Assembly: GCA_016191565.1 (NCBI GenBank)
Contig: JACPWA010000179.1
Coordinates: forward strand, 1 to 6,450
DNA from: Simkania negevensis
GTDB taxonomy: Bacteria; Chlamydiota; Chlamydiia; Chlamydiales; Simkaniaceae
DNA length: 6,450 bases
Reading direction: 5' to 3'
The notes below the pieces were generated by a model. That model was not told the DNA's origin. It saw only the letters and a program-made list of their open reading frames with translations, and did not search any database. The translations under genes and the position numbers were made by a program. Numbering within the stretch: position 1 is the first letter of the stretch; the number at the start of each line of letters is the position of its first letter. Shown in pieces: positions 1-5,555 of the stretch.

Positions 1-1161
1 TGCCCAAAGTTCTCCAATCTCTTTTAGTCCTGGTTCAAGGCAGCAGCGGAGTTTAAAAAATTGGAGGGCAAGATCGAAATCGGGAATGTGGGGGACTCTG
101 ATCCTTCCCCCTTTCTTTTTTGTAAAGGGGGTGATCCGGTATTGAGAGGTCAAAAGGGAAACTACCCCCATTTTTAGCCTGCGAGGGAGATGAAAAAAAG
201 GCACAAAAACTTCATCGGTGATTCGAGAAACCTCTTGAAGAATATCTCCTAAGTGGGGAACCCTCTCTCGATCGAGAAAGTGGATTTTTAGTTTCTTTTC
301 CACCAAAGGAAAAAGAAGACAGCTGATCAGGACAGAGCGGTTGAAAGGGGGAAAGCGGGGATCTTTAGTAGCTCGATCTACCTCTTCTAAAAAGGAGTAG
401 GCCTCTTCACCCTCCGGAGTTTCTAGGAATTGGCCGATAAGAGGAAGGAGGGGATCGATTAATCCATGATCTGCCATCAACTTGAAAAAAGATTTAGAAG
501 CTCCTGATTCAAGCATCCGAAGAAGCTCTTCTAAAACCCGCGCTTTAGAACTTTTAAGAATCTCCCCTTTACAGTCGATCAGGGCAAGGCGCGCCTTCTC
601 ATCTACTTCAAAGCCAAAGCGGGCTTGGAATTTGAGACATCTGATCATGCGAACTGGGTCTTGCTTAAAGCGGAGGAAAGGCTGGCCAATGGTGCGCAGA
701 TATTTCTTTTTTAAATCAGGATATCCATCGACATAGTCGATCACTGTTTCTTCTTTGCTGTTATAAAAAAGGCCGTTAATAGTAAAGTCTCTTCTTAAAA
801 CATCCTCTTCTGGATTGCCCCAGATATTATCCTCTTCAATCAGCTCCTCTTTCTCAATATCTCCTGCGCGGAAAGTAGAGACTTCGAGTACTTTTTTCCC
901 AAAGCGAACGTGAGCAAGACGAAATCGCTTGCCGATTAGAATAGAGCTAGGAAAAAGTGCTTTGATTTCCTCTGGTTTTGCAGAAGTAGAGATATCAAAA
1001 TCCTTCGGCTTATGACCAAGCAAAAGGTCGCGCACACTTCCTCCTACGAGGTAAGCGGTGTAGCCAGATAAGGCAAGTTTTTCTAGAACATAGAGCGCTT
1101 TGGAATCAACCAGATTGATATCGATCCCATGTTCTTTTTTTTCGTAGGTTCTCGGTTCCAT
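1..1161 (-). CDS. pcnB: Poly(A) polymerase I / tRNA nucleotidyltransferase family protein (3' end outside window)
   Basis: This is a class II nucleotidyltransferase-fold enzyme that adds 3' nucleotides to RNA, most likely poly(A) tails that promote RNA decay. The 387 codons visible read open to the left edge, so the C-terminus is missing. Seen: the G-G-S-V-R-D loop at residues 40-45, the metal-binding D-x-D at 54-56 (DFD), a third acidic residue in VEVSTFR (E93), RRDFTINGLFY at 123-133, and DPVRMIR at 168-174. The stretch LIGKRFRLAHVRFG (75-88) matches the segment that separates bacterial poly(A) polymerases from CCA-adding enzymes. Residues from about 355 are basic (KKKGGRIR), as in PcnB tails. 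An in-frame TAA lies two codons before the chosen ATG, so this is the first possible start in frame. However, its ribosome binding site is poorly spaced: AAAGAAGA abuts the ATG (see findings). A CCA-adding role is the main alternative. Confidence 0.9.
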   Translation of the reverse strand, partial: MEPRTYEKKEHGIDINLVDSKALYVLEKLALSGYTAYLVGGSVRDLLLGHKPKDFDISTSAKPEEIKALFPSSILIGKRFRLAHVRFGKKVLEVSTFRAGDIEKEELIEEDNIWGNPEEDVLRRDFTINGLFYNSKEETVIDYVDGYPDLKKKYLRTIGQPFLRFKQDPVRMIRCLKFQARFGFEVDEKARLALIDCKGEILKSSKARVLEELLRMLESGASKSFFKLMADHGLIDPLLPLIGQFLETPEGEEAYSFLEEVDRATKDPRFPPFNRSVLISCLLFPLVEKKLKIHFLDRERVPHLGDILQEVSRITDEVFVPFFHLPRRLKMGVVSLLTSQYRITPFTKKKGGRIRVPHIPDFDLALQFFKLRCCLEPGLKEIGELWA

Positions 1162-1372
1162 TCTTCTTTAGCAGCCTGAATTTTGGGTTCCATTTACTCA
1201 CCCACCTTTGACTTTTCAAAATCAGGTTTAGTAAGAGTAATAATATGAAGCAGGCAAGGTAAAGGGCTTTGTTTGCCAACCATAAAGACTAGAGTAGCGG
1301 ATGGTTTTTTTTCTTTGCAAGGATCAGTTTTTTTTCCTATAGTTTATTCCTTTTGTTAATTAAGAGAGTACT
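1162..1372. promoter_or_regulatory. Divergent intergenic region between pcnB and the transporter
   Basis: These 211 bp hold the start signals for two divergently read genes. Besides the promoter at 1315-1343 there is a hairpin with GGCAA at 1253-1257 pairing with TTGCC at 1273-1277. A second, looser one has AACCAT at 1278-1283 pairing with ATGGTT at 1301-1306, running into a T tract. I found no convincing -35/-10 pair for pcnB; TATTAT on the minus strand near 1241-1246 is a possible -10 without a good partner. No small gene is evident. Confidence 0.5.
1315..1343 (+). promoter_or_regulatory. Predicted sigma70-type promoter of the tyrP-ychJ unit
   Basis: TTGCAA (1315-1320) and TATAGT (1338-1343) are separated by exactly 17 bp, the optimal spacing for the housekeeping sigma factor. 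A T-rich tract fills the spacer. The expected start would lie about 22-24 bp before the transporter ATG, giving a short leader with AAGAGAG (1362-1368) as a Shine-Dalgarno sequence four bases before the start. This is a consensus match only. Confidence 0.6.
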
Positions 1373-2566
1373 ATGCGCTTTTCTTTTCCCAAAGCATTAG
1401 GGGGAGCTTTACTGGTTGCAGGCACAGCAATTGGCGCCGGGATGCTCGCCCTCCCCGTAGTTTCTGCAGCAGGAGGCTTTATTCCTGCCTGTTTTCTCTA
1501 CCTACTCTGCTACCTTTTTAGTGCGGCAACAGGGCTTCTTTTGCTTGAGGTGTGCCTTTGGATGCCAAGTGATGCGAATATGATTTCAATGGCAACGCAT
1601 CTTCTTGGCTCTCTTGGCAAGATTTGCGCTTGGATTCTCTATCTCTTCCTTTTCTACTGCTTGACGATTGCGTATGTTGCTGGAGGAGGAGCCTTTCTTG
1701 CCTATCTCCTTCCAGGAGAGATTTCCTATTTTGCGGGTGTATTTCTTTTTACTATTCTTTTTGGTGCAGTGGTCTATCTCGGCACCCGCTTTGTCGATCG
1801 GATCAATTGTATTTTAATGATTGGGCTCATACTCACCTACATTCTTTTTGTTTTCCAAGGCGCTTCTAAGGTAGAGTTTTCTTTCCTTAAACAAATATCA
1901 TGGGGGCATGCAATTCTAGCTCTTCCAGTGATTTTTACCTCATTTAGCTATCAGGGGATTATTCCGAGTTTGACCACCTATCTAGAAAGAAATCCCAAAG
2001 GGGTGAGATGTGCGATCCTTGGGGGGACTGCTATCCCTTTTATTTCTTACATAGTATGGGAGTTTTTGATTTTAGGGATGGTTCCTTTAGAAGGGGTGCA
2101 CAGCCTTAGTGCGGCCAAAGGGAAGGGGGGCACTCCTATTGAGATGCTCCGCTTTCTTTTTCCCAATACCTCTTTGCCAATGATCGGAGAGTTTTTTGCT
2201 TTCTTTGCCTTGACTACCTCTTTTTTAGGAGTGACTCTAGGTTTGCTCGATTTTCTATCAGATGGGCTCCAAATCGCAAAAGTGGGTTGGAAAAAGGTCT
2301 TTCTTTGTGCTCTTATCTATCTGCCGCCGATCTTTATCAGTTCGACCAACCCTTCGATTTTTTTAAAAGCACTCGGATATGCAGGAGGAATCGGCTGTGT
2401 CCTCCTTTTAGGGCTTTTTCCGATCTTGATGGTATGGGTGGGGAGGTACAAAAGACATTATGGGATGTTACATCAGCAATTAAGAGGGGGAAAAACCCTT
2501 CTTGTTCTTCTTGCTCTTTTTGTCCTCTTTGAATTGATTGTAGAACTCACTGTGGAGCTTTTATGA
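1373..2566 (+). CDS. tyrP: Aromatic amino acid (tyrosine/tryptophan) transporter, TyrP/HAAAP family
   Basis: This is a predicted inner-membrane, proton-coupled carrier that imports tyrosine or tryptophan, in the hydroxy/aromatic amino acid permease (HAAAP) family of TyrP, Mtr and TnaB. The 397 residues match the usual length of about 400. Seen: a first helix with the signature G-T-A-I-G-A-G-M-L-A-L-P (residues 17-28), and further hydrophobic segments at about 34-60, 83-112, 118-137, 145-162, 178-200, 213-238, 270-295, 308-323, 333-357 and 374-392, about 11 in all, as expected. Basic loops occur at KVGWKK (303-308) and GRYKRHYG (357-364). The start has an upstream AAGAGAG and a good promoter. 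The stop overlaps the ychJ start (ATGA), so the two are likely cotranscribed. Chlamydiae, which depend on host amino acids, commonly carry such carriers. Whether tyrosine or tryptophan is the substrate cannot be read from the sequence. Confidence 0.88.
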   Translation: MRFSFPKALGGALLVAGTAIGAGMLALPVVSAAGGFIPACFLYLLCYLFSAATGLLLLEVCLWMPSDANMISMATHLLGSLGKICAWILYLFLFYCLTIAYVAGGGAFLAYLLPGEISYFAGVFLFTILFGAVVYLGTRFVDRINCILMIGLILTYILFVFQGASKVEFSFLKQISWGHAILALPVIFTSFSYQGIIPSLTTYLERNPKGVRCAILGGTAIPFISYIVWEFLILGMVPLEGVHSLSAAKGKGGTPIEMLRFLFPNTSLPMIGEFFAFFALTTSFLGVTLGLLDFLSDGLQIAKVGWKKVFLCALIYLPPIFISSTNPSIFLKALGYAGGIGCVLLLGLFPILMVWVGRYKRHYGMLHQQLRGGKTLLVLLALFVLFELIVELTVELL

Positions 2567-2958
2567 GTATGTGCCCTTGTGGATCTGGAAAAAGCTATGA
2601 GAGATGTTGCGCCCCCTTTCACAAAGGAGAAATACATGCTCCTACTCCTGAAGCTTTGATGCGCTCTCGCTATAGCGCTTTTGTTTTAGGAGACTTTTCC
2701 TACATTGAAAAGACGATGAGAGGAAAACCGCTAAAAAGTTTTTCTAAAAAGCAGCTAGAGCAATGCCACCCTCAGACAAAATGGCTTGGCCTGCAAGTGC
2801 TCTCTGCGTCAGAGGAAAAAGAAAGGGGGGAAGTGCACTTTATTGCTCTCTATGCCATGGAGGGAAAAAAAGTGCAAATAGAGGAGAGGAGTCAGTTTGA
2901 AAAAAGGGGAGGGAAATGGTACTACACTAGCGGCAATGTGAAGGTTGCAGAAGTGTGA
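2563..2958 (+). CDS. ychJ: YchJ/UPF0225 family protein with N-terminal SEC-C zinc motif
   Basis: This is a small, probably cytosolic protein of unknown biochemical role. Residues 4-16 form a SEC-C-type zinc motif (C4-P-C6-G-S-G-K, then C15-C16), like the metal-binding tail of SecA. It is followed by the UPF0225 core: PEALMRSRYSAFVLGD (29-44), close to the family's PExLMRSRYxAF signature, and a closing ERSQFEKRGGKWYYTSG segment typical of this NTF2-like fold. At 131 aa it is shorter than the roughly 150-aa E. coli YchJ and has no second cysteine cluster at the C-terminus. The ATG overlaps the tyrP stop by four bases, indicating translational coupling; an ATG two codons later is an alternative start. 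Its last 37 bases overlap the convergent gene on the other strand. Confidence 0.88.
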   Translation: MSMCPCGSGKSYERCCAPFHKGEIHAPTPEALMRSRYSAFVLGDFSYIEKTMRGKPLKSFSKKQLEQCHPQTKWLGLQVLSASEEKERGEVHFIALYAMEGKKVQIEERSQFEKRGGKWYYTSGNVKVAEV

Positions 2959-3407
2959 TCTCTAAGCAAAGCTTGATTTTTTTCTAAGAACTGCTCTTTC
3001 CAATAATAGTGGTCTAAAAGCCCTTCTCCGCTTTTTCCCAAAATTAGGTGGGCGCTATAAAGCGCTTCTACTGTTGCTAGCCCTCGGATCGGATCTTTAC
3101 ATCCTGTTTGTTTCCTAGGGTAAGCAGTGCGCAGGGAGGGGGGAAGAGAGCGGCGCATTAGAGGAAGCTCCAAGCTTCTTTCCATCACCTCTGCATAGTT
3201 CCACGTCGCATCAATCAGAAAAAGGCCATATTCTTTCGCTTCTCTTGTAAGGGGAGGGGCGTCAAGGGAGAGGAGAATATAGTGTGTAATAGAGGGAAGA
3301 GAATGAGTAGGATAGGTATAAAAGATTAGATCGGAGCGCGTTTCAAGTCCTTTTAAACTGCATTTTTTTAGATTTTCTTTCCGGTGTCTAAGAATAATGG
3401 TTTTCAT
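2922..3407 (-). CDS. DTW/TSR3-superfamily protein, putative RNA aminocarboxypropyltransferase
   Basis: This 161-aa protein probably transfers the 3-amino-3-carboxypropyl group of S-adenosylmethionine to an RNA base. Members of the TDD superfamily do this to tRNA uridine (DTW proteins such as TapT) or to a small-subunit rRNA pseudouridine (TSR3). Seen: an N-terminal strand and loop IILRHRKENLKKCSLKGLE (4-22), like the DTW family's LxHxxE...S/T segment; the hallmark LIDATWNYAEVM (64-75), with D-x-T-W at 66-69; and a conserved C-terminal block, TAYPRKQTGCKDPIRGLATVEAL (94-116), like the Y-x-x-RK...LST-x-EA motif. It lacks the N-terminal zinc-binding cysteines of many DTW proteins. An in-frame TAG sits directly before the ATG, so the start cannot lie further upstream; the ribosome binding site is weak (GAG). 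The substrate, tRNA or rRNA, is not determined. The family call is fairly secure, the reaction is inferred. Confidence 0.72.
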   Translation of the reverse strand: MKTIILRHRKENLKKCSLKGLETRSDLIFYTYPTHSLPSITHYILLSLDAPPLTREAKEYGLFLIDATWNYAEVMERSLELPLMRRSLPPSLRTAYPRKQTGCKDPIRGLATVEALYSAHLILGKSGEGLLDHYYWKEQFLEKNQALLRDHTSATFTLPLV

Positions 3408-3601
3408 CTATAGCTCGTTTCTGCAGCCCTATTTTTTTCTCCTTTACTCTTTAAGACCGATCGAGATGGAAATCTATGATTCTCTTGAACATGGCTATGT
3501 TCCATGGTAAATTTAAAGTGATTTTGGCTGTTTTACAACCCAAAATTACCATATTTATGACTACATTCCAAGGTAGAAACCTAATTACTCAAATATCTTA
3601 A
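3408..3601. other. Non-coding leader region upstream of the DTW-like gene, with hairpins
   Basis: There is no plausible gene here on either strand. The stretch has a perfect 6-bp hairpin (GAACAT 3487-3492, loop GGCT, ATGTTC 3497-3502) and a larger inverted repeat (GTGATTTTGG 3518-3527 with CCAAAATTAC 3540-3549, 9 of 10 paired). A near-identical 10-mer, TTCCA(T/A)GGTA, occurs at 3500-3509 and 3566-3575. It would contain the promoter of the minus-strand DTW-like gene, but I see no clear -35/-10 pair. The adjoining gene-free bases 3602-4035 are described as elements A and B and the IS leader. Confidence 0.45.
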
Positions 3602-3766
3602 TAGACTTCTTTCAAAACGCGCTTTGTTTGAAAAAATGGCGCGTTTTAGACAGGTCTTAAAGACGATTTTGAAGACAATGTGGGGACACATGGCTGAAAA
3701 AATCGGTTTTTAGAGATGGCAAAAATCGCCGTTTTAGCAAATAAATGGGGTTTTGAAAGAAGTCTA
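3602..3766. mobile_element. MITE-like element A (165 bp, non-coding)
   Basis: A 17-bp perfect inverted repeat bounds this segment: TAGACTTCTTTCAAAAC at 3602-3618 and its reverse complement at 3750-3766. The element begins and ends with TA, so TA may be the duplicated target, as for IS630/Tc1-type transposition; this is an inference. Inside, AAAACGCGC (3614-3622) pairs perfectly with GCGCGTTTT (3639-3647). No credible protein is encoded. The small size, inverted ends, internal stem and position beside other such elements fit a miniature inverted-repeat transposable element. The autonomous parent is not in this window. Confidence 0.65.
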
Positions 3767-3930
3767 ATGCCAGCTCGGCCTTAAAACCGCTCACTACAGG
3801 GGAAATTACGAGGCAGGTCTTGAAAAATAAAGCGAAGGAAATAGCCAAAGCGCTATTTTCGAGAGACATTTTACGAGAGATGTCCGTAGCTCCCCTTATA
3901 ATCAACGGCTTTAAGGCCGAGCTGGCATTA
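3765..3930. mobile_element. MITE-like element B (166 bp, non-coding)
   Basis: Its perfect 21-bp inverted ends are at 3765-3785 and 3910-3930; they start TAATGCCAGCTCGG and end with the reverse complement. After one mismatch, CCG also pairs. The left TA (3765-3766) is also the right TA of element A, and the element ends in TA, suggesting TA target duplication. Internal stems include GAAATAGC with GCTATTTTC around 3838-3859 and GACAT with ATGTC around 3865-3883. A minus-strand open frame (3657-3947) crosses A, B and the IS end and resembles no protein I know, so it is not called. The end sequences differ from those of A and of the IS, so this is a separate family. Confidence 0.68.
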
Positions 3931-3932
3931 TC

Positions 3933-3960
3933 CTGGACTTTGTACATTTAAATAATAATT
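3933..3960 (+). repeat. Left terminal inverted repeat of the IS
   Basis: These 28 bp are the exact reverse complement of 5363-5390. The outer 20 bases also match both ends of element C, which marks them as the probable transposase-binding core. The inner eight bases (TAATAATT) are specific to the IS. Confidence 0.92.
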
Positions 3961-4018
3961 TAACGAATCATTAATTCTTTTAAAATAAAAAAGGTAGAGA
4001 TAACCTCATAGAAAAACT

Positions 4019-4032
4019 TTACCACAAGGTAA
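4019..4032 (+). promoter_or_regulatory. Hairpin covering the transposase ribosome binding site
   Basis: TTACC (4019-4023), a four-base loop ACAA and GGTAA (4028-4032) form a perfect 5-bp stem just before the transposase ATG at 4036. The only Shine-Dalgarno-like bases, AAGG at 4026-4029, lie partly in the stem and partly in the loop. Folding could limit transposase translation, as is known for several insertion sequences; that function is an inference. Confidence 0.4.
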
Positions 4033-4035
4033 TCT

Positions 4036-5355
4036 ATGAGCACTCTACCCAATGCGATCTTACCATTTTTCCTCCCTTTTTACATCATTTTTCGCACTTC
4101 TAAAACATTTTCCAAAATGGGACTGCTATTTTTAGGAGCAATACTATGTCGCACAGGAAGAACCGTGTGTGCCTGTTTAAAGGTATTAGGGGTGAAGGGA
4201 GAACAAGCTTTTGCCAATTACCATCACGTTTTAGGTCGGTGTAAGTGGGACAGTGTGAAGGGAGTAGAGGTTCTCATTAAATTGATCTTGCCTCTTATGA
4301 AGGGTGAATTATTGCTCATCGCCGATGAGCATCTAGAAAGGAGAAATGGAAAAAGGATCAAAAATAAAGATCTCTATAGAGACCCCGTGGCCTCCTCTAG
4401 AAATTGGCTGATAAAGCGCTGGGGAATTAAATGGGTGGTAGTAGCAGTGGCTGTTTATTTTCCCTGGTCTAAAAGACCCTTTGCTCTTCCCATTTTTTCT
4501 GTTCCAAGACGGCCACCTAAACACCCCTTATGCAAAAATAGAAACTGCCGAAGTGGCACAGATATTTTATGTCAGATCCTTTTTGTTATCCGCAGAAAAT
4601 TTCCTGATCTATCTATTACCTTAGTAGGAGATGGAGACTATGCCAGGGTAAAACTTGCCCAAACCTGTATCCGACTCTGCATAGGACTCGTCACCCGTCT
4701 AAGAGCCGATGCTAGGCTTTATGAGTTTCCCAAGAAGAAATGGCGAGGAAAAGCAGTAAAGCTTGGTCATAGGATCTCCTTTTCTATGAGGAAAAGAAAA
4801 TGGGAAAAAGGGGTGGTTAGAGGATACGGGGGAAAGAAAAAGCAGGTAAAATGGGAAGCCTATCGATCTCTTTGGCATGCTGGCAAACCAGAAGTGACGA
4901 TCCCGCTTCTAGCAGTTTGGGTACAATTACGCGCAGATGATGAACTATTGCTGATGTCAACAGATACCAGTCTAAGCCCTGAGCAGGTGATCGAGGCTTA
5001 CATTAAAAGATGGAATATAGAAGTAACGTTTCGGGAATGCCGCGAACATTTAGGGATAGAAACCCAAAGACAATGGTCAGATCAGGCGATTGAACGGACA
5101 ACTCCCCTCCTCTTTTGCCTCTATAGCTTAGTTGTTTTAATAGGTCATGGACTCTACCTGGCAGGAGGGATAAAAAATAAATCTACCGCTTGGCATCGAA
5201 AAAAGAGTCTGACTTTTTCAGATCTACTAGCTTCTGTGAGAATGGAAATTTGGAAACACCGCGGTCATCTGAACTCGGCAGAATCATCGAGTTCGCAAAA
5301 GGGCAGTCTTAGCGATACAGCAACTTTAGAAGAGCTTCTGGCTGAGTGCTTTTAA
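4036..5355 (+). CDS. IS4/IS701-like DDE transposase
   Basis: This 439-aa RNase H-fold transposase cuts and joins the ends of the surrounding IS. Seen: a helical N-terminal region (1-90); the first catalytic aspartate in LLIADEHLERR (D97); a PFALPIF strand (148-154); the second in TLVGDGDYARV (D199 or D201); a basic insertion (233-273); and the C-terminal signature AYIKRWNIEVTFRECREHLG (321-340) with E329 as the catalytic glutamate. This gives Y-2-R-3-E-6-R, the IS4-group YREK motif with R336 in place of lysine. TTPLLFCLYSLVVL (about 355-368) is typical of the DDE_5/IS701-type tail. The frame is intact, with no frameshift or stop. It starts 76 bp inside the left end and stops 8 bp before the right repeat. 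The promoter is not clear; the AAGG ribosome binding site lies six bases upstream of the ATG. Confidence 0.9.
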   Translation: MSTLPNAILPFFLPFYIIFRTSKTFSKMGLLFLGAILCRTGRTVCACLKVLGVKGEQAFANYHHVLGRCKWDSVKGVEVLIKLILPLMKGELLLIADEHLERRNGKRIKNKDLYRDPVASSRNWLIKRWGIKWVVVAVAVYFPWSKRPFALPIFSVPRRPPKHPLCKNRNCRSGTDILCQILFVIRRKFPDLSITLVGDGDYARVKLAQTCIRLCIGLVTRLRADARLYEFPKKKWRGKAVKLGHRISFSMRKRKWEKGVVRGYGGKKKQVKWEAYRSLWHAGKPEVTIPLLAVWVQLRADDELLLMSTDTSLSPEQVIEAYIKRWNIEVTFRECREHLGIETQRQWSDQAIERTTPLLFCLYSLVVLIGHGLYLAGGIKNKSTAWHRKKSLTFSDLLASVRMEIWKHRGHLNSAESSSSQKGSLSDTATLEELLAECF

Positions 5356-5362
5356 AACAGAT

Positions 5363-5390
5363 AATTATTATTTAAATGTACAAAGTCCAG
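5363..5390 (-). repeat. Right terminal inverted repeat of the IS
   Basis: This is a perfect 28-bp partner of 3933-3960. Its outer 20 bases also pair with the left end of element C across the 5-base ATTAT spacer, making a long palindrome at the junction. Confidence 0.92.
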
Positions 5391-5415
5391 ATTATCTGGA
5401 CTTTGTACATTTAAA
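5371..5415. repeat. Junction palindrome: 20-bp perfect arms, 5-base loop
   Basis: The right end of the IS (5371-5390) and the left end of element C (5396-5415) are perfect reverse complements separated only by ATTAT (5391-5395). As RNA or single-stranded DNA this would be a very stable hairpin. It lies 15 bp after the transposase stop and could end or stabilise that transcript, although no T tract follows. Confidence 0.9.
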
Positions 5416-5555
5416 AACTTTGACTTCTGCAATTTTTTGGTTCTCTACGACTTGTAATTTTTCAGCCGGCTTTATCTAAGCCTATCTGAAAAATTGCAAG
5501 CCGAATATAATCAAAAACTTATTGAATTCAAGGTTTTTAAATGTACAAAGTCCAG
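5396..5555. mobile_element. MITE-like element C, non-autonomous partner of the IS (160 bp)
   Basis: Inverted ends of 28 bp (5396-5423 and 5528-5555) match at 27 of 28 positions, and their outer 20 bases equal the IS ends. ATTAT flanks both sides (5391-5395 and 5556-5560), a likely 5-bp target duplication. The element has no coding capacity. It carries an internal inverted repeat (5448-5465 with 5486-5503, 16 of 18 paired). Beyond the shared ends, the inner sequence does not resemble the IS, so it is not a simple internal deletion. Mobilisation by the neighbouring transposase is inferred from the shared ends. Confidence 0.85.

Larger units (their letters stand above)
3933..5390 (+). mobile_element. 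Complete insertion sequence, IS4/IS701-like, 1458 bp
   Basis: A perfect 28-bp terminal inverted repeat (3933-3960 and 5363-5390, starting CTGGACTTTGTACATTTAAA) encloses one intact transposase gene that fills most of the element. ATTAT lies just outside the right end (5391-5395). ATTAT followed by one extra C precedes the left end (3927-3932). A target duplication of 5-6 bp is therefore likely, but its exact length is uncertain because of that C. Perfect ends and an uninterrupted gene suggest a recent, possibly still mobile copy. The family call rests on the transposase; the apparent target duplication is not the 4 bp usual for IS701, so a sister group is possible. Confidence 0.88.

Noticed and set aside
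482..736. An 84-codon plus-strand open frame
   Set aside because: It lies wholly antisense to pcnB, which has clear family motifs; its composition is that of an antisense shadow.
1624..1869. An 81-codon frame inside tyrP, and a similar one at 2287-2532
   Set aside because: Both lie within the transporter in another frame, have no ribosome binding site of note and no recognisable protein features.
2964..2983. Rho-independent terminator after ychJ (AAGC/GCTT stem followed by T7)
   Set aside because: The stem has only four base pairs and lies within the coding sequence of the convergent gene, so it is too weak to call.
3657..3947. A 96-codon minus-strand open frame starting inside the IS left end and crossing elements B and A
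   Set aside because: It is built from the inverted repeats of three separate mobile elements, has no recognisable domain, and its start codon lies in the IS terminus.
4333..4524. A 63-codon minus-strand frame within the transposase gene
   Set aside because: It is antisense to conserved transposase sequence and has no supporting features.
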